Positions 1-9,011 of a DNA stretch of 47,591 bases are shown piece after piece. The stretch is from Gemmatimonadaceae bacterium (GTDB lineage Bacteria > Gemmatimonadota > Gemmatimonadetes > Gemmatimonadales > Gemmatimonadaceae). Numbering within the stretch: position 1 is the first letter of the stretch; every line of letters starts with the position of its first letter. The position numbers and the translations under genes are program-made. The stretch lies in assembly GCA_014379205.1 (NCBI GenBank), contig JACMME010000068.1, forward strand, positions 1 through 47,591, in the 5' to 3' direction. The notes beneath the pieces were generated by a model that saw only the letters and a program-made list of their open reading frames with translations, was not told the origin of the DNA and did no database searches.

Positions 1-12
1 CTCATCACTCCC

Positions 13-96
13 GATTCCCGATTCCCGATTCCCGATTCCCGATTCCCGATTCCCGATTCCCGATTCCCGATTCCCGATTCCCGATTCCCGATTCCC
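13..96. repeat. Perfect heptamer tandem array, 12 x GATTCCC
   Basis: Twelve uninterrupted copies of GATTCCC run from 13 to 96 with exact 7-bp period. The array ends 15 bases before the tyrS start codon, so it fills the space where a promoter and leader would lie. The left side is cut by the window edge, so a facing GGGAATC arm cannot be seen. The same word recurs at 18357-18458 (inside tgt) and 28611-28686. Confidence 0.97.
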
Positions 97-111
97 GCGT
101 AGCTTTGCGTC

Positions 112-1383
112 ATGCCTACTTCCCCTTTACCCGAGCTCGCGTGGCGTGAGCTCATATCTCAGCATACGGAAGGATTGCCTGAGTTGCTCGGCCGCGAATC
201 AGTCAGCGCTTACTGCGGCTTTGATCCCACTGCCCCAAGTCTGCACGTGGGAAGCCTCGTGCCCATCATGGGTCTGGTGCATCTACAGCGCTCGGGTCAT
301 CGCCCAATTGCGCTGGTAGGCGGAGGCACGGGTCTCATCGGCGATCCCAGCGGCAAGGCATCCGAGCGTCCCCTCGCCGATAGCGAGGCTGTCGCAGCCA
401 ACGCAGAAAAGTTGCGGACGCAGCTGGAGCGTTTTCTGGATTTTTCCGGACGCGCGGGTGCAAGAATGCGAGACAACGCTGACTGGCTCACCAAGTTGCG
501 CGCAGTCGATTTCATGCGCGACGTGGGGAAGCACTTCACGATCAACTACATGATGGCGAAGGAAAGCGTCAAGGCGCGGCTGGAGGAAGGCATCTCGTAC
601 ACGGAGTTTTCCTACATGCTGCTTCAGGCGTATGATTATCTGGAACTGTATCGTCGTGAAGGAGCCACCCTCCAGATAGGCGGAAGTGACCAGTGGGGAA
701 ACATTACCGCTGGAATGGAGCTGATCCGGAGGTCCGATGGAGGCGATGCCCATGCGCTCACGCTTCCTCTTGTGACGACCGCGTCGGGGGTCAAGTTCGG
801 CAAGACGGAGGCTGGTGCAGTGTGGCTCGACGCGTCGCTCACATCGCCGTACAAGTTCTACCAGTTCTGGATCAATGCAGACGATCAGGACGTGGGACGA
901 TACCAGCGTTTTTTCACACTTCTTTCGCGAGAGGAAATCGAAGCGTGGGACGAGGAAGTCCTGCATCAACCGGAGCGGCGTGAGTCCCAGCGAGTGTTAG
1001 CGAAAGAAGTGACTACGATCGTGCATGGTGCCGAGGCAGCGCGGATGTGCGAGGAAATGTCAGGGTTGTTATTCGGGGGCGCCGACGCAAAAAAGCTGTC
1101 CAAAGCGGCTCTGGTTGCGCTCGCAAACGAGATTCCCTTCGTGCAGATGGCGCGTCCCGCTGACGGGAGCCTCGATGTGCTGGAGCTATTTGTTGCGGCA
1201 CGCCTGGTTCCATCCAAAGGCGCGGGACGACGGCTGCTGGAGCAGGGCGGCCTGTACGTGAACGGATCGAGGCTCGCCGCCGAAGACCGCGCCATACTGC
1301 TCGATTCATTGCTCGAAGGGGGACATCTCCTGCTCCGGAAAGGGGCACGCGAATACTGCCTCATATCAGTATTACAGGGGTGA
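112..1383 (+). CDS. tyrS: Tyrosyl-tRNA synthetase
   Basis: Class I aminoacyl-tRNA synthetase that activates tyrosine and charges tRNA-Tyr in the cytoplasm. The 423-aa length is normal for bacterial TyrRS. The HIGH-type motif is HVGS at residues 45-48, the tRNA-Tyr/ATP site segment GSDQWGN is at 191-197, and the KMSKS-type loop is KFGKT at 228-232. The C-terminal ~65 residues form an S4 RNA-binding domain (KGAGRRLLEQGGLYVNG). The ATG at 112 is the natural start, but no Shine-Dalgarno sequence is visible; the only upstream sequence is the GATTCCC array plus a 15-base linker. It converges on the class V aminotransferase gene, 37 bp away. Confidence 0.97.
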   Translation: MPTSPLPELAWRELISQHTEGLPELLGRESVSAYCGFDPTAPSLHVGSLVPIMGLVHLQRSGHRPIALVGGGTGLIGDPSGKASERPLADSEAVAANAEKLRTQLERFLDFSGRAGARMRDNADWLTKLRAVDFMRDVGKHFTINYMMAKESVKARLEEGISYTEFSYMLLQAYDYLELYRREGATLQIGGSDQWGNITAGMELIRRSDGGDAHALTLPLVTTASGVKFGKTEAGAVWLDASLTSPYKFYQFWINADDQDVGRYQRFFTLLSREEIEAWDEEVLHQPERRESQRVLAKEVTTIVHGAEAARMCEEMSGLLFGGADAKKLSKAALVALANEIPFVQMARPADGSLDVLELFVAARLVPSKGAGRRLLEQGGLYVNGSRLAAEDRAILLDSLLEGGHLLLRKGAREYCLISVLQG

Positions 1384-1420
1384 CATCGGGAACGATTACT
1401 TCACATGCACCTGAGACTGT

Positions 1421-2572
1421 CTATTCGGCGCCGAGGACCTCGAGCGCTCGCTCCATCTCGGCCTCGGTGTTGTAGCAGTGCGGGGACAATCGTATCGCTC
1501 CCTCACGCAAGGAGTGGGAGATGCCGAATTGCTTGAGCCTGGCTGAAGCTTTCGGCGGATCGGCCGGCGCTATCGCCACGATTCCCGCGCGCCGTTGTGG
1601 ATCCATGGGAGTTACGAGCCTCACGCCTGTGCGTTCTCGTGTCCATGCCACCGCCATATTCACCAGGCTCGCGACGTACGCCTCCACGCGCCTGGGCCCA
1701 AGCTCGACGAGCAATTCCAGACTGGCATTGAGTCCCGCGAAATCCTGAAACGGGAGCGTGATGACTTCGAACCGCCGCGCGTCGTCCCAGTAGGTGAAAT
1801 CATAATCCACCAGCCGCGTGAAATCTTCCGAGCCGCGCATTGCGAGCCAACCCACCGAGCTTGGCTCCAGAGCGGTGACCAGCTCGCTCCTTACGTAAAC
1901 GAATCCCGTTCCCCAGGGCGAAAGCAGCCACTTCTGGCCGCCGCACGCCAGCACGTCCACAAAGCATTCTCGTACGTCGAGCGTCAGAGCCCCGAGCCCC
2001 TGCATGGCGTCAACTATGAAGTAGATGCCGCGGTCCCGGCACGCGCGCCCGATCCTCCCCAGATCGACTCGATAGCCGGTTGCGAACGAAACCCAGCTCA
2101 CCGTGACCGCACGCACATCAGGTCTGTCCAGCGCCAGCAGCAGAGCCTCTTCGTCGGCCAGACCGTCGCGGCAGGGTATGCGCTCGAGCGTAACCCCAAG
2201 CGGTGCCAACGCCATCCACGGATAAATGTTGGCGGGAAACTCCCTGTCGAATGTCAGCACGGTGTCCCCTTCTCCCAGCGGCAAAGCGCGCGCAGCGACA
2301 TTAATGCCATACGTGGTGTTGACCATGAGGGCAATCTCGTCAGGAGAGGCGCCAATGAGCCCCGCGAGGAGAGCTCGCGAGCGCGCTATGGTGCCGAACT
2401 GCAATTCGTCGCTCATGCGAAACGGCTCCGCACGCAGCGCGGTAAAAGAGGACTGCGCCTCCACCGTGCGTACAGGAAGCGGACCTGTCGACGCGTTATT
2501 CAGGTAAATGGCATCACCGCGAGCTGCCCAGGGAAATTCCTTGCTCCTGAGCTCCCAGACGTCATAGCTCAC
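1421..2572 (-). CDS. Class V PLP-dependent aminotransferase (cysteine desulfurase/epimerase-like)
   Basis: A 383-aa fold-type I PLP enzyme of the aminotransferase class V superfamily. Asp188 and Gln191 (VDAMQG) contact the cofactor, and Lys214 in GGQKWLLSP is the Schiff-base lysine. The N-terminal LNNASTGPLP segment is typical of isopenicillin-N-epimerase-like and cysteine-desulfurase-like members. No catalytic cysteine loop of IscS/SufS type is evident, so the substrate stays open. Translation starts at GTG (2572-2570), overlapping the stop of the upstream permease gene as GTGA, so it is the last gene of the leftward envelope operon and probably translationally coupled. Confidence 0.85.
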   Translation of the reverse strand: MSYDVWELRSKEFPWAARGDAIYLNNASTGPLPVRTVEAQSSFTALRAEPFRMSDELQFGTIARSRALLAGLIGASPDEIALMVNTTYGINVAARALPLGEGDTVLTFDREFPANIYPWMALAPLGVTLERIPCRDGLADEEALLLALDRPDVRAVTVSWVSFATGYRVDLGRIGRACRDRGIYFIVDAMQGLGALTLDVRECFVDVLACGGQKWLLSPWGTGFVYVRSELVTALEPSSVGWLAMRGSEDFTRLVDYDFTYWDDARRFEVITLPFQDFAGLNASLELLVELGPRRVEAYVASLVNMAVAWTRERTGVRLVTPMDPQRRAGIVAIAPADPPKASARLKQFGISHSLREGAIRLSPHCYNTEAEMERALEVLGAE

Positions 2573-3444
2573 GCCGCTTTCCTGGCTTCCGCGTTTGCCG
2601 TTACAGCAAGCAGACGCTTCGGATCCAGCGCATCACGCAAGGCATCGCCGAGGAGGTTGAAGCCTAGCACCGCGGCCCCGATAGCGAGACCTGGGAAGAC
2701 GGAGGTCCATGGTGCATTGCGGAGCTGGTTGAGATCGCGACCGTCCGCGATCATGGATCCCCAACTAGGCGTCGGCGGCTGCACGCCGAGTCCCAGGAAC
2801 GACAGTGCTGCTTCCGCCATGATGGCGCCCGCCATTCCGAGCGTCGCGGCGATCACGACCGGAGCGACCACATTGGGAAGAACGTGCTGTATCATAATGC
2901 GCCTGTCGCGCACACCGAGGGCACGCGCGGCGTGCACGAACTCGAGTTGCCGAACCACCAGCACCTGCCCGCGCACGAGACGCGCCATTCCCGCCCATCC
3001 CACGAGACCAATCGTCGCGAACACGACACCGAGCGATGGCTGTAATGCGGCGACCATGGCGATCAGCAGAAGCAGAGTCGGAAACGCCAGCGTCACATCA
3101 GCCAATCGCATGACGACGTCGTCCACCCATTTTCCGTAGTAGCCCGCAATCAGGCCCAGCGTCACGCCGAGCAGGAGTGCGATTCCCTGCGACACTAGAC
3201 CAACGGTGAGAGAAATGCGTGCGCCATACACCAGTCGAGACCAGACGTCACGCCCCTGGTAGTCGGTACCCATCCAGTGGCTGAAGGATGGCGCAGCAAG
3301 CTGATTCACGAGCTCTATCGAGGTCGGATCGTACCGCGCAATGAGGGGAGCCAGAATTGCGGCCGCCACAAGCAGAAGCACAACTCCGAGGCCGATGATC
3401 GCGCGCGTGTCGCGTCGCAGGCGGTACCAGAGGACAGCGATCAC
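2569..3444 (-). CDS. OppC/DppC-type peptide ABC transporter permease
   Basis: A 291-aa inner-membrane permease of the binding-protein-dependent peptide/nickel transport family. After a short cytoplasmic start, TM1 spans about residues 14-36. The OppC_N segment (HWMGTDYQGRDVWSRLVYG) follows, then further TM helices and the EAA loop (FVHAARALGVRDRRIMIQHV) that contacts the ATPase. The C-terminal LDPKRL is characteristic of OppC. It starts at GTG 3444, overlapping the acyltransferase stop (GTGA). No partner OppB, OppD/F or substrate-binding protein gene is adjacent, so it either works with distant subunits or is a relic. Family is certain; substrate is unknown. Confidence 0.92.
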   Translation of the reverse strand: MIAVLWYRLRRDTRAIIGLGVVLLLVAAAILAPLIARYDPTSIELVNQLAAPSFSHWMGTDYQGRDVWSRLVYGARISLTVGLVSQGIALLLGVTLGLIAGYYGKWVDDVVMRLADVTLAFPTLLLLIAMVAALQPSLGVVFATIGLVGWAGMARLVRGQVLVVRQLEFVHAARALGVRDRRIMIQHVLPNVVAPVVIAATLGMAGAIMAEAALSFLGLGVQPPTPSWGSMIADGRDLNQLRNAPWTSVFPGLAIGAAVLGFNLLGDALRDALDPKRLLAVTANAEARKAA

Positions 3445-4361
3445 GCCGTCCCCAGCTGTTTCGCTTTCCCTGGTTTCTGCTGACGCCGCCAGCGACGGTG
3501 ATGCCAGAAGTATTGCTCGGGCGCGAGACGGACGTACCGCTCCAAAATTTCGGTAAATCGTGCAACCAGGCTATCGACGTCCGCATCCCTGTCGCCTGTT
3601 CGCTCGACCGGAACGGCCTCCAGACTGAGACGATACTTGCCGCTTGCCTGCCTGAGCGCTGTGCCAAAGACAATTGGAATGTTCCATCGAAGCGCGAAGA
3701 CCGCCGGTCCGCGTGGCGTTTTTGCCGGCCGTCCGAAGAACGGGACGTAAGTAGACGCTAGATGCTTGACCCCCTGATCGGCGAGAAACGCGACCGCATG
3801 CCCTTCCCTGAGAGCGTGAGCTGTTCGCCGAACGGCTTCGCGATCGTAAATAACCGTCATACCCATGCTCTCCCGCGTCTCATTCAAATACCGATCGAAG
3901 AGTGGGTTGGACATCCGCCGTGCAACCACGTCGATTGGAATGCCACGCGCCGCGAGATACGCGCCAGCGGCCTCCCAGTTACCTAGATGACCGGTGACGA
4001 GAATGAGTCCGCGGCCCGCGAGCATGGCGGCGTCTATGTTCTCCCAGCCATCAACGCCCTCGAAAAGTTCGAGTACGCCGTCCTTGCCAAGCGCGGGAAG
4101 TAATGTAGCCTCAGCCACTACTCGTCCCAGGTGTTCGTATGCACCGCGGGCAACACGGGAGACCTCTCGCTCATCATACTCGGGAAACGCTGTCCGGACC
4201 TGACGTTCCACAACTCCGCGGCGAACACCAAGCGGCCGATAGCCAAGTGACGCTACATGCGCACCGAAGCTCGTTGCGCGCGAGAAGCTCACCAGTCCGA
4301 GACCACGAACAAGCGAGCGCAATCCCAGATATTCAGCGCGATGAGCAAGCGTGACGCGCAT
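3441..4361 (-). CDS. LpxL/HtrB-family lipid A acyltransferase
   Basis: A 306-aa member of the lysophospholipid/lipid A acyltransferase family, which transfers an acyl chain to a lipid A precursor at the inner membrane. The catalytic H-x4-E motif is His125-Glu130 in GHLGNWE. The segment FLADQG and the C-terminal FWHHRRWRR are family signatures. It starts at ATG 4361, 5 bp downstream of the glycosyltransferase stop, and its stop overlaps the next gene. Its place next to an MsbA-type flippase and a glycosyltransferase supports a lipid A/LPS role. Whether it is the lauroyl- or myristoyl-type enzyme cannot be told from sequence. Confidence 0.9.
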   Translation of the reverse strand: MRVTLAHRAEYLGLRSLVRGLGLVSFSRATSFGAHVASLGYRPLGVRRGVVERQVRTAFPEYDEREVSRVARGAYEHLGRVVAEATLLPALGKDGVLELFEGVDGWENIDAAMLAGRGLILVTGHLGNWEAAGAYLAARGIPIDVVARRMSNPLFDRYLNETRESMGMTVIYDREAVRRTAHALREGHAVAFLADQGVKHLASTYVPFFGRPAKTPRGPAVFALRWNIPIVFGTALRQASGKYRLSLEAVPVERTGDRDADVDSLVARFTEILERYVRLAPEQYFWHHRRWRRQQKPGKAKQLGTA

Positions 4362-4366
4362 CGAGT

Positions 4367-5461
4367 CTACTTTGGCCGTTCTGCAGGATCGCCGGTCACC
4401 ATTGCAGCGCGCTCGAATCCGTCGATCAGCGCGTCCAATGTGAATTCGCGCGCGACCCGGACTCGTGCGGCGTTTCCCATGGCTTCACGCTCGTCGTCGT
4501 GCGCAAGCAGGCGCGCGAGCGCAGCGGCCGTTCCGGCCGTGTCTCCGGGAGCGAGAAGCAGTCCCGTAATGCCGTTAGCTACATATCGCTGCGCGATCGC
4601 GTCCCGGACCGCGAGCACGGGGACACGCAGTGCAAGGAGATCAAGATATGCATACACGGCATCGTCCCCCGAACAGACTACCCAGCCAAGCTCGGCCGCA
4701 CGGAGGATGGAGATGTAGTCATCCCTCTCTCCGAGAAAGCTGACGCGGTTGGTAATTCCCAGTGCAGCCGCATGCATTTGCAGATCCTCACCGTCCGATC
4801 CCGGGCCGACCATCACCAGGTCAAGATCGGGGTGAAGCGGCGCGAGCATCGCAATGGTACGGAGGACCACTGCTGCCCGCACCCTGCTCTCAGCGTCATA
4901 CATACAAACGATCGTTCTTGCGCTGCCGTTTGACTCCGGCGTAAGCTGTGTCGAACGTGGATCCTGGTATTGAGCAGAGTCGATTCCCGGAAGGGCGAGC
5001 ATGGGTTCCGGCAATGCGCTCGACAGGTGCGGCGCCTTTCGGAGATCGTCCTCGAGAGCAAAGAGCCAACCTGTCGGCGCCAGCCGCATCGCGATGCGAG
5101 TCTTGGGCCCTACCACAGCCGTATCTCCGGCGCCAACTCGCCGTACTACCGCCGCCCGCACCGACATACGTGATGCAGCCGACGCGATGATCTGCTCGCG
5201 ATCCGTGTGCACGAAAATCACCTCGACCTGGCGCAACGTCAGTACCTCGCGAAGCCGCAACGCGGAGCGAGGCCACGGCCGCCGGCGCAGCATCGGCAGC
5301 ACTTCATACGCGGCGTGGTCGAGCCGGTGCTCCACCTGGCTATCGGACGCGCATGCGAATGACACCTGATGGCCACGCGCGGCGAGCCCTCGCGCCGCAT
5401 CGGCAAAGGCACGCGCGCCCCCACTCCAACCGCGCGCAGCGTGGTAGAACAGGATGCGCAC
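4367..5461 (-). CDS. GT4-like glycosyltransferase
   Basis: A 364-aa GT-B fold glycosyltransferase resembling family GT4. The N-terminal domain begins with a GWSGGARAFADAARGLAARG glycine loop typical of acceptor-side domains. The C-terminal half carries VMVGPGSDGEDLQ and FLGERDDYISILRAAELGWV, the usual donor-binding region, with a weak E-x7-E-like segment near the C terminus. It starts at GTG 5461, two bases after the msbA-like stop. It probably adds a sugar to an envelope lipid or polysaccharide handled by the neighbouring exporter and acyltransferase. Donor and acceptor cannot be assigned. Confidence 0.85.
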   Translation of the reverse strand: MRILFYHAARGWSGGARAFADAARGLAARGHQVSFACASDSQVEHRLDHAAYEVLPMLRRRPWPRSALRLREVLTLRQVEVIFVHTDREQIIASAASRMSVRAAVVRRVGAGDTAVVGPKTRIAMRLAPTGWLFALEDDLRKAPHLSSALPEPMLALPGIDSAQYQDPRSTQLTPESNGSARTIVCMYDAESRVRAAVVLRTIAMLAPLHPDLDLVMVGPGSDGEDLQMHAAALGITNRVSFLGERDDYISILRAAELGWVVCSGDDAVYAYLDLLALRVPVLAVRDAIAQRYVANGITGLLLAPGDTAGTAAALARLLAHDDEREAMGNAARVRVAREFTLDALIDGFERAAMVTGDPAERPK

Positions 5462-5463
5462 GT

Positions 5464-7302
5464 TCAGACTGGTACGCCCGAGACGTCTCCTGGCTGCTCC
5501 TGATGCCTGAACTGCAGTGAGTGCAGCCTGAAGTAGGCGCCACGTCGACCGAGCAGTTCGGCGTGCGTTCCGCGTTCGACTATGCTGCCGCGGTCCAGCA
5601 CCAGTATCTCGTTCGCATGTACGATGGTCGACAAACGGTGTGCGATCACGAAGACGGTACGGCCCTCGAGCAGATGATCGATCGCCTCCTGAACCAGACG
5701 TTCGCTCTCCGTGTCGAGGGCGGATGTCGCTTCGTCGAGGATCAGTATCGGCGGGTCGGCCAGGAGTGCGCGGGCGATGGCTATCCTCTGGCGCTGCCCG
5801 CCACTCAATCGGGTGCCGCGTTCGCCGAGTGATGTGTCATAGCCGTTCGGCAGCTGCACAATGAAGTCATGCGCGTTGGCGGCCCGCGTGGCGGCGACAA
5901 TCTGTGCTTCCGAGTACTCCTTCGCGCGTCCGTACGCGATGTTCGCTCGCACCGTGTCGTTGAAGATCACGGTCTCCTGGCTAACGATGCCAGTGAGAGA
6001 TCGCAGCGATCCGAGCGTGATCTCGCGAGTGTCAACTCCGTCGAGAAGAATGCGGCCGGATACCGGCTCATAGAACCTGGGAATGAGATCGACCAGCGTA
6101 CTTTTCCCCGCGCCACTGGGTCCGACGAGAGCGATGACCTCTCCCTTTCGCGCCGTGAAGCTGATGTCCGTCAGTACGGGCTCGTCTCCGTACGCGAACT
6201 CCACATCCTCGAAGACGATCGTCGATTTGAAGCCTTCCACCGCGATCGTTCCCCGGTCGGCGGCTGTCTCCGTTGGCGTGTCCAGCACCTCGAACAGCCG
6301 GTCCGAAGCAGCGAGTGCGTTCTGCGCCGATGTCGGAATCTGAGACAGCTGCTTTATCGGCTGCAGCAGCCTGAGAACGAAGGTCAGAAAGACGAGAAAC
6401 TCAGCCGCATCGAGCGTTTGCTCCACGAGCACCAGCCGCGCGCCAATCCAGAGAAGAAAAACGGTCATGGCCGTGCCGAGCGTTTCCGTGATGGGCTGCC
6501 CGAGAAGCGAGAGCCTTGCCATTTTCACGAGCCCTCCCGAATACCGGTTGCTCGCGATCTTGAAGCGTCCCTGCTCGTACCCTTCAGCTCCGGATGACTT
6601 TACGAGGCGAATTCCGCTGACGCTTTCCTGCAGGACGCTCATCATTTCACCGTGATCATTCCGCAACGTGCGATAGCCGCGGCGCAACCGTCCGAGAAGC
6701 GGATTGAGCGCCAGCATCAGCAGCGGCGCTACCACGAGCGCGATCAGCGTCAGCTGTTTTGAAATTCCCGCGAGAAAGACAACATACGTGATGGTCAACG
6801 CGGCGTTCTGCAACGCGTGCGTTACCAGTTGCGTGATCAACTGCTTCGTCTGATCGGTATCGGACAGAACGCGCGACAGAATCTGCCCCGTTCTGGTTGT
6901 CGTGAAATAGCTGAGCGGCAGGCGTTGCAGATGCGTGTAGATGGCGTCCCGAAGATCACGTACGACATACTCCTGCAGCTGCACGCCGAGCATTCCGCCG
7001 ACCCAGATAAAGACATTTTTCGCAACCGTCACGACGAGGATTACAAGGATCACGTTTCGCAGCGATCCCATGGCATCGCCGGGCTCCATGAGCACCCCAA
7101 CGGTCTGCTCGAGAAAGCCACTAACCCACCCCGCTTGCTCCGGAATAGGCGACTGGCGACCGAACAGCGAGTTCAGGAACGGGATCAGTAGCGCGAGTGC
7201 GTATCCGTCGAGCGCTGCCGCAACGATACTTGCCGCTATGGCTCCGGCCATCCGCCACCGATGCGGCCGGACGAACCGGAACAGCCGCCGGTAAAGCTTC
7301 AC
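5464..7302 (-). CDS. MsbA-type ABC transporter (lipid exporter, fused TMD-NBD)
   Basis: A 612-aa half-transporter that works as a homodimer in the inner membrane. Residues 1-320 form a six-helix exporter domain. The ATPase domain has Walker A GPSGAGKS at 394-401, signature LSGGQ at 499-503, Walker B ILILDE at 519-524 and the switch histidine at 555. Length and architecture match MsbA, which flips lipid A core; the adjacent LpxL-type acyltransferase and glycosyltransferase support that substrate. It starts at GTG 7302 directly after the TAA stop of the PorX-like gene, with no gap, implying co-transcription and coupling. A drug or peptide exporter of the same subfamily is the alternative. Confidence 0.92.
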   Translation of the reverse strand: MKLYRRLFRFVRPHRWRMAGAIAASIVAAALDGYALALLIPFLNSLFGRQSPIPEQAGWVSGFLEQTVGVLMEPGDAMGSLRNVILVILVVTVAKNVFIWVGGMLGVQLQEYVVRDLRDAIYTHLQRLPLSYFTTTRTGQILSRVLSDTDQTKQLITQLVTHALQNAALTITYVVFLAGISKQLTLIALVVAPLLMLALNPLLGRLRRGYRTLRNDHGEMMSVLQESVSGIRLVKSSGAEGYEQGRFKIASNRYSGGLVKMARLSLLGQPITETLGTAMTVFLLWIGARLVLVEQTLDAAEFLVFLTFVLRLLQPIKQLSQIPTSAQNALAASDRLFEVLDTPTETAADRGTIAVEGFKSTIVFEDVEFAYGDEPVLTDISFTARKGEVIALVGPSGAGKSTLVDLIPRFYEPVSGRILLDGVDTREITLGSLRSLTGIVSQETVIFNDTVRANIAYGRAKEYSEAQIVAATRAANAHDFIVQLPNGYDTSLGERGTRLSGGQRQRIAIARALLADPPILILDEATSALDTESERLVQEAIDHLLEGRTVFVIAHRLSTIVHANEILVLDRGSIVERGTHAELLGRRGAYFRLHSLQFRHQEQPGDVSGVPV

Positions 7303-8865
7303 TTACCGCCGTGGAGTGAGAAGCGCTACTGGAAGAATTACTTCCTCAGGTGTTACGCCACCGTGCAGAAAAGAACCACGGTAGCGTCCCTGATATTCGC
7401 GCAGCTTGGTGGGATATACGAAGAAGGCGTCGCCCGCGGCGAGCAGGGTGTTGGATCCAAGGCCACGGTGGGGCAGTCTGAGGTCGTCCTGGTTGCGGAA
7501 TTGAAGCGCAAGATCGGAGCGCTCGGCGCGCAGGTCTTCTCCGAACTTGTAGCGCAGATTCGCCGTGGCGTCGCGCTTGGCAAACACCGTCGCCGGGGTC
7601 TGACAATGTATGGAGCCGTGATCGCTTGTGACCAGAACCGTTACTTTCCTTCGCGACGCCTCGATGAGCAGCGCGAGGAGAGCTGATCGCTCGAGCCATT
7701 GTTTGGTGATCTGGCGAAGCGAAACCTCGTCGCGTGCAACTTCATACAGAATGGCGGACTCGCTGCGGCCGTGAGTCAGCAGATCCACGAAATTGAAAAC
7801 AAAAGCACTGACACCCTCTGGAGCGATAGCCGAACCGATGCGCTTGGCCAGATCATCGGATTCGTGAGAGGTGGATATTTTCTCGTACCGTACGTGCATC
7901 TCACCACGCTGCTCGGTCAGATGCGATACGAGTAGATCTCGCTCATGTGCGTTGAGTGTCTCGTCCTCCTTCTCACGCCACCAGTCCGGGAAGCGCGCAG
8001 CGATCTCGCACGGAAAGAGGCCGCTGAAGAGCGCATTCCGAGAATATGGCGTCGCGGTCGGAAGGATGGAGAAGTGATAGGTGGTTTCGATCTCGAAGTA
8101 TGGCGCGAAGAGCGGTTGCATGATGCGCCATTGATCGAGTCTCAGACAATCAATCACGACGAAAACAGCCGCCTTGCTGCGCTCGAGCACAGGCAGCAGA
8201 AATTCGCCGATAACGTCGATTGAAAGTGGTGGACGCTCGCCCTCGAGATTGCGCAGCCACTCGGGGTAAGCTTTCCTCATGAAATCGGCAAACTCCCGCC
8301 ACATCTGTGGGTAGAGCCCTTGCAACGACTCGTGCAATCCGCGCTCGCCGGCTTCGGTAAGCTGAATGTCCCAATCGACCATCTCGGAGTAGCGCGACAC
8401 CCAACCCCGCCAATCGGTGATTGGTTCTCGCTCGAGCTCCATGGCGCGAAAACGCTCGACGAACGAGCGGGCAATCGCCTGCTGACGGATTCGTGTTCCT
8501 TCCAGAAGGCGGGTAACAGCCGTGAGTACCTGACGCGGGCTTACAGGCTTGACGAGGTAGTCGCGCGCATTCACCCCGATCGCTTCACGGAGAGTAGAAT
8601 CATCCTCGCTCTTCGTGACCATGACGATGGGAAGATTCGGATCGATCTCACGCATTTCGCGCAAGGCCTCGAGTCCCCGCTTGCCGGGCATCTGCTCGTC
8701 GAGCAGTACGAGGTGATACGTACGTCGGCGCAGCATCTCTACCGCGTCGTCCGCATTGGTGGCGGAGTCTACTTCAAAGCCTCGCTCACGAAGGTAGATG
8801 CGGTGCGGCTCGAGAAGATCCGCTTCATCGTCAACCCAGAGAATGCCCTTAGGAGATGGTGCCAT
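7303..8865 (-). CDS. PorX-like response regulator with PglZ phosphatase-fold effector domain
   Basis: A 520-aa two-domain regulator. Residues 1-120 are a receiver domain with acidic pair Asp12-Asp13, phosphoacceptor Asp56 (LLDEQMPG), Thr84 and Lys106. A helical linker follows, then from about 225 a PglZ/alkaline-phosphatase-fold domain with Asp239, SILPTATPYSRNALFSG around 266-282 (Thr272 the likely nucleophile), Asp361/His365 (NFVDLLTH), Asp415-His416 (SDHG) and a late LHGGVTPEE. This matches PorX of Bacteroidota, a type IX secretion regulator reported to hydrolyse nucleotides. Start ATG 8865 is chosen because the longer frame would only translate a CCTGGTN repeat. It heads the MsbA operon; no cognate kinase or T9SS gene is in the window. 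Confidence 0.9.
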   Translation of the reverse strand: MAPSPKGILWVDDEADLLEPHRIYLRERGFEVDSATNADDAVEMLRRRTYHLVLLDEQMPGKRGLEALREMREIDPNLPIVMVTKSEDDSTLREAIGVNARDYLVKPVSPRQVLTAVTRLLEGTRIRQQAIARSFVERFRAMELEREPITDWRGWVSRYSEMVDWDIQLTEAGERGLHESLQGLYPQMWREFADFMRKAYPEWLRNLEGERPPLSIDVIGEFLLPVLERSKAAVFVVIDCLRLDQWRIMQPLFAPYFEIETTYHFSILPTATPYSRNALFSGLFPCEIAARFPDWWREKEDETLNAHERDLLVSHLTEQRGEMHVRYEKISTSHESDDLAKRIGSAIAPEGVSAFVFNFVDLLTHGRSESAILYEVARDEVSLRQITKQWLERSALLALLIEASRRKVTVLVTSDHGSIHCQTPATVFAKRDATANLRYKFGEDLRAERSDLALQFRNQDDLRLPHRGLGSNTLLAAGDAFFVYPTKLREYQGRYRGSFLHGGVTPEEVILPVALLTPRR

Positions 8866-8890
8866 AGGCGAAAAGTACACCCGGCACGGT

Positions 8891-8974
8891 ATAGCAGGCA
8901 CTAGGAACCAGGAACCAGGCACCAGAAACCGCCCCCGTTCCTGGTGCCTTGCTCCTGGTGCCTTGTTCCTGGTG
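8891..8974. repeat. Heptad inverted-repeat island (GGAACCA / TCCTGGT)
   Basis: The left arm holds GGAACCA at 8904-8910 and 8911-8917, then GGCACCA at 8918-8924. The right arm holds TCCTGGT at 8939, 8953 and 8967, that is every 14 bases (two heptads), with GCCTTGC/GCCTTGT between. The arms are near complements and can form a hairpin with a C-rich loop. The island sits in the divergent gap between the porX-like gene and the DnaB-like ATPase gene, so it may overlap both promoters; TATAGA at 8975-8980 immediately follows it. Confidence 0.9.
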
Positions 8975-9011
8975 TATAGATTCCCGTGCGGCCGCTACCA
9001 GGGATTTGCAA

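Noticed and set aside
1595-3139. 514-codon open frame on the + strand
   Set aside because: It runs antisense across the aminotransferase and OppC genes, has no family signature, and is explained by high GC content of the real genes on the other strand.
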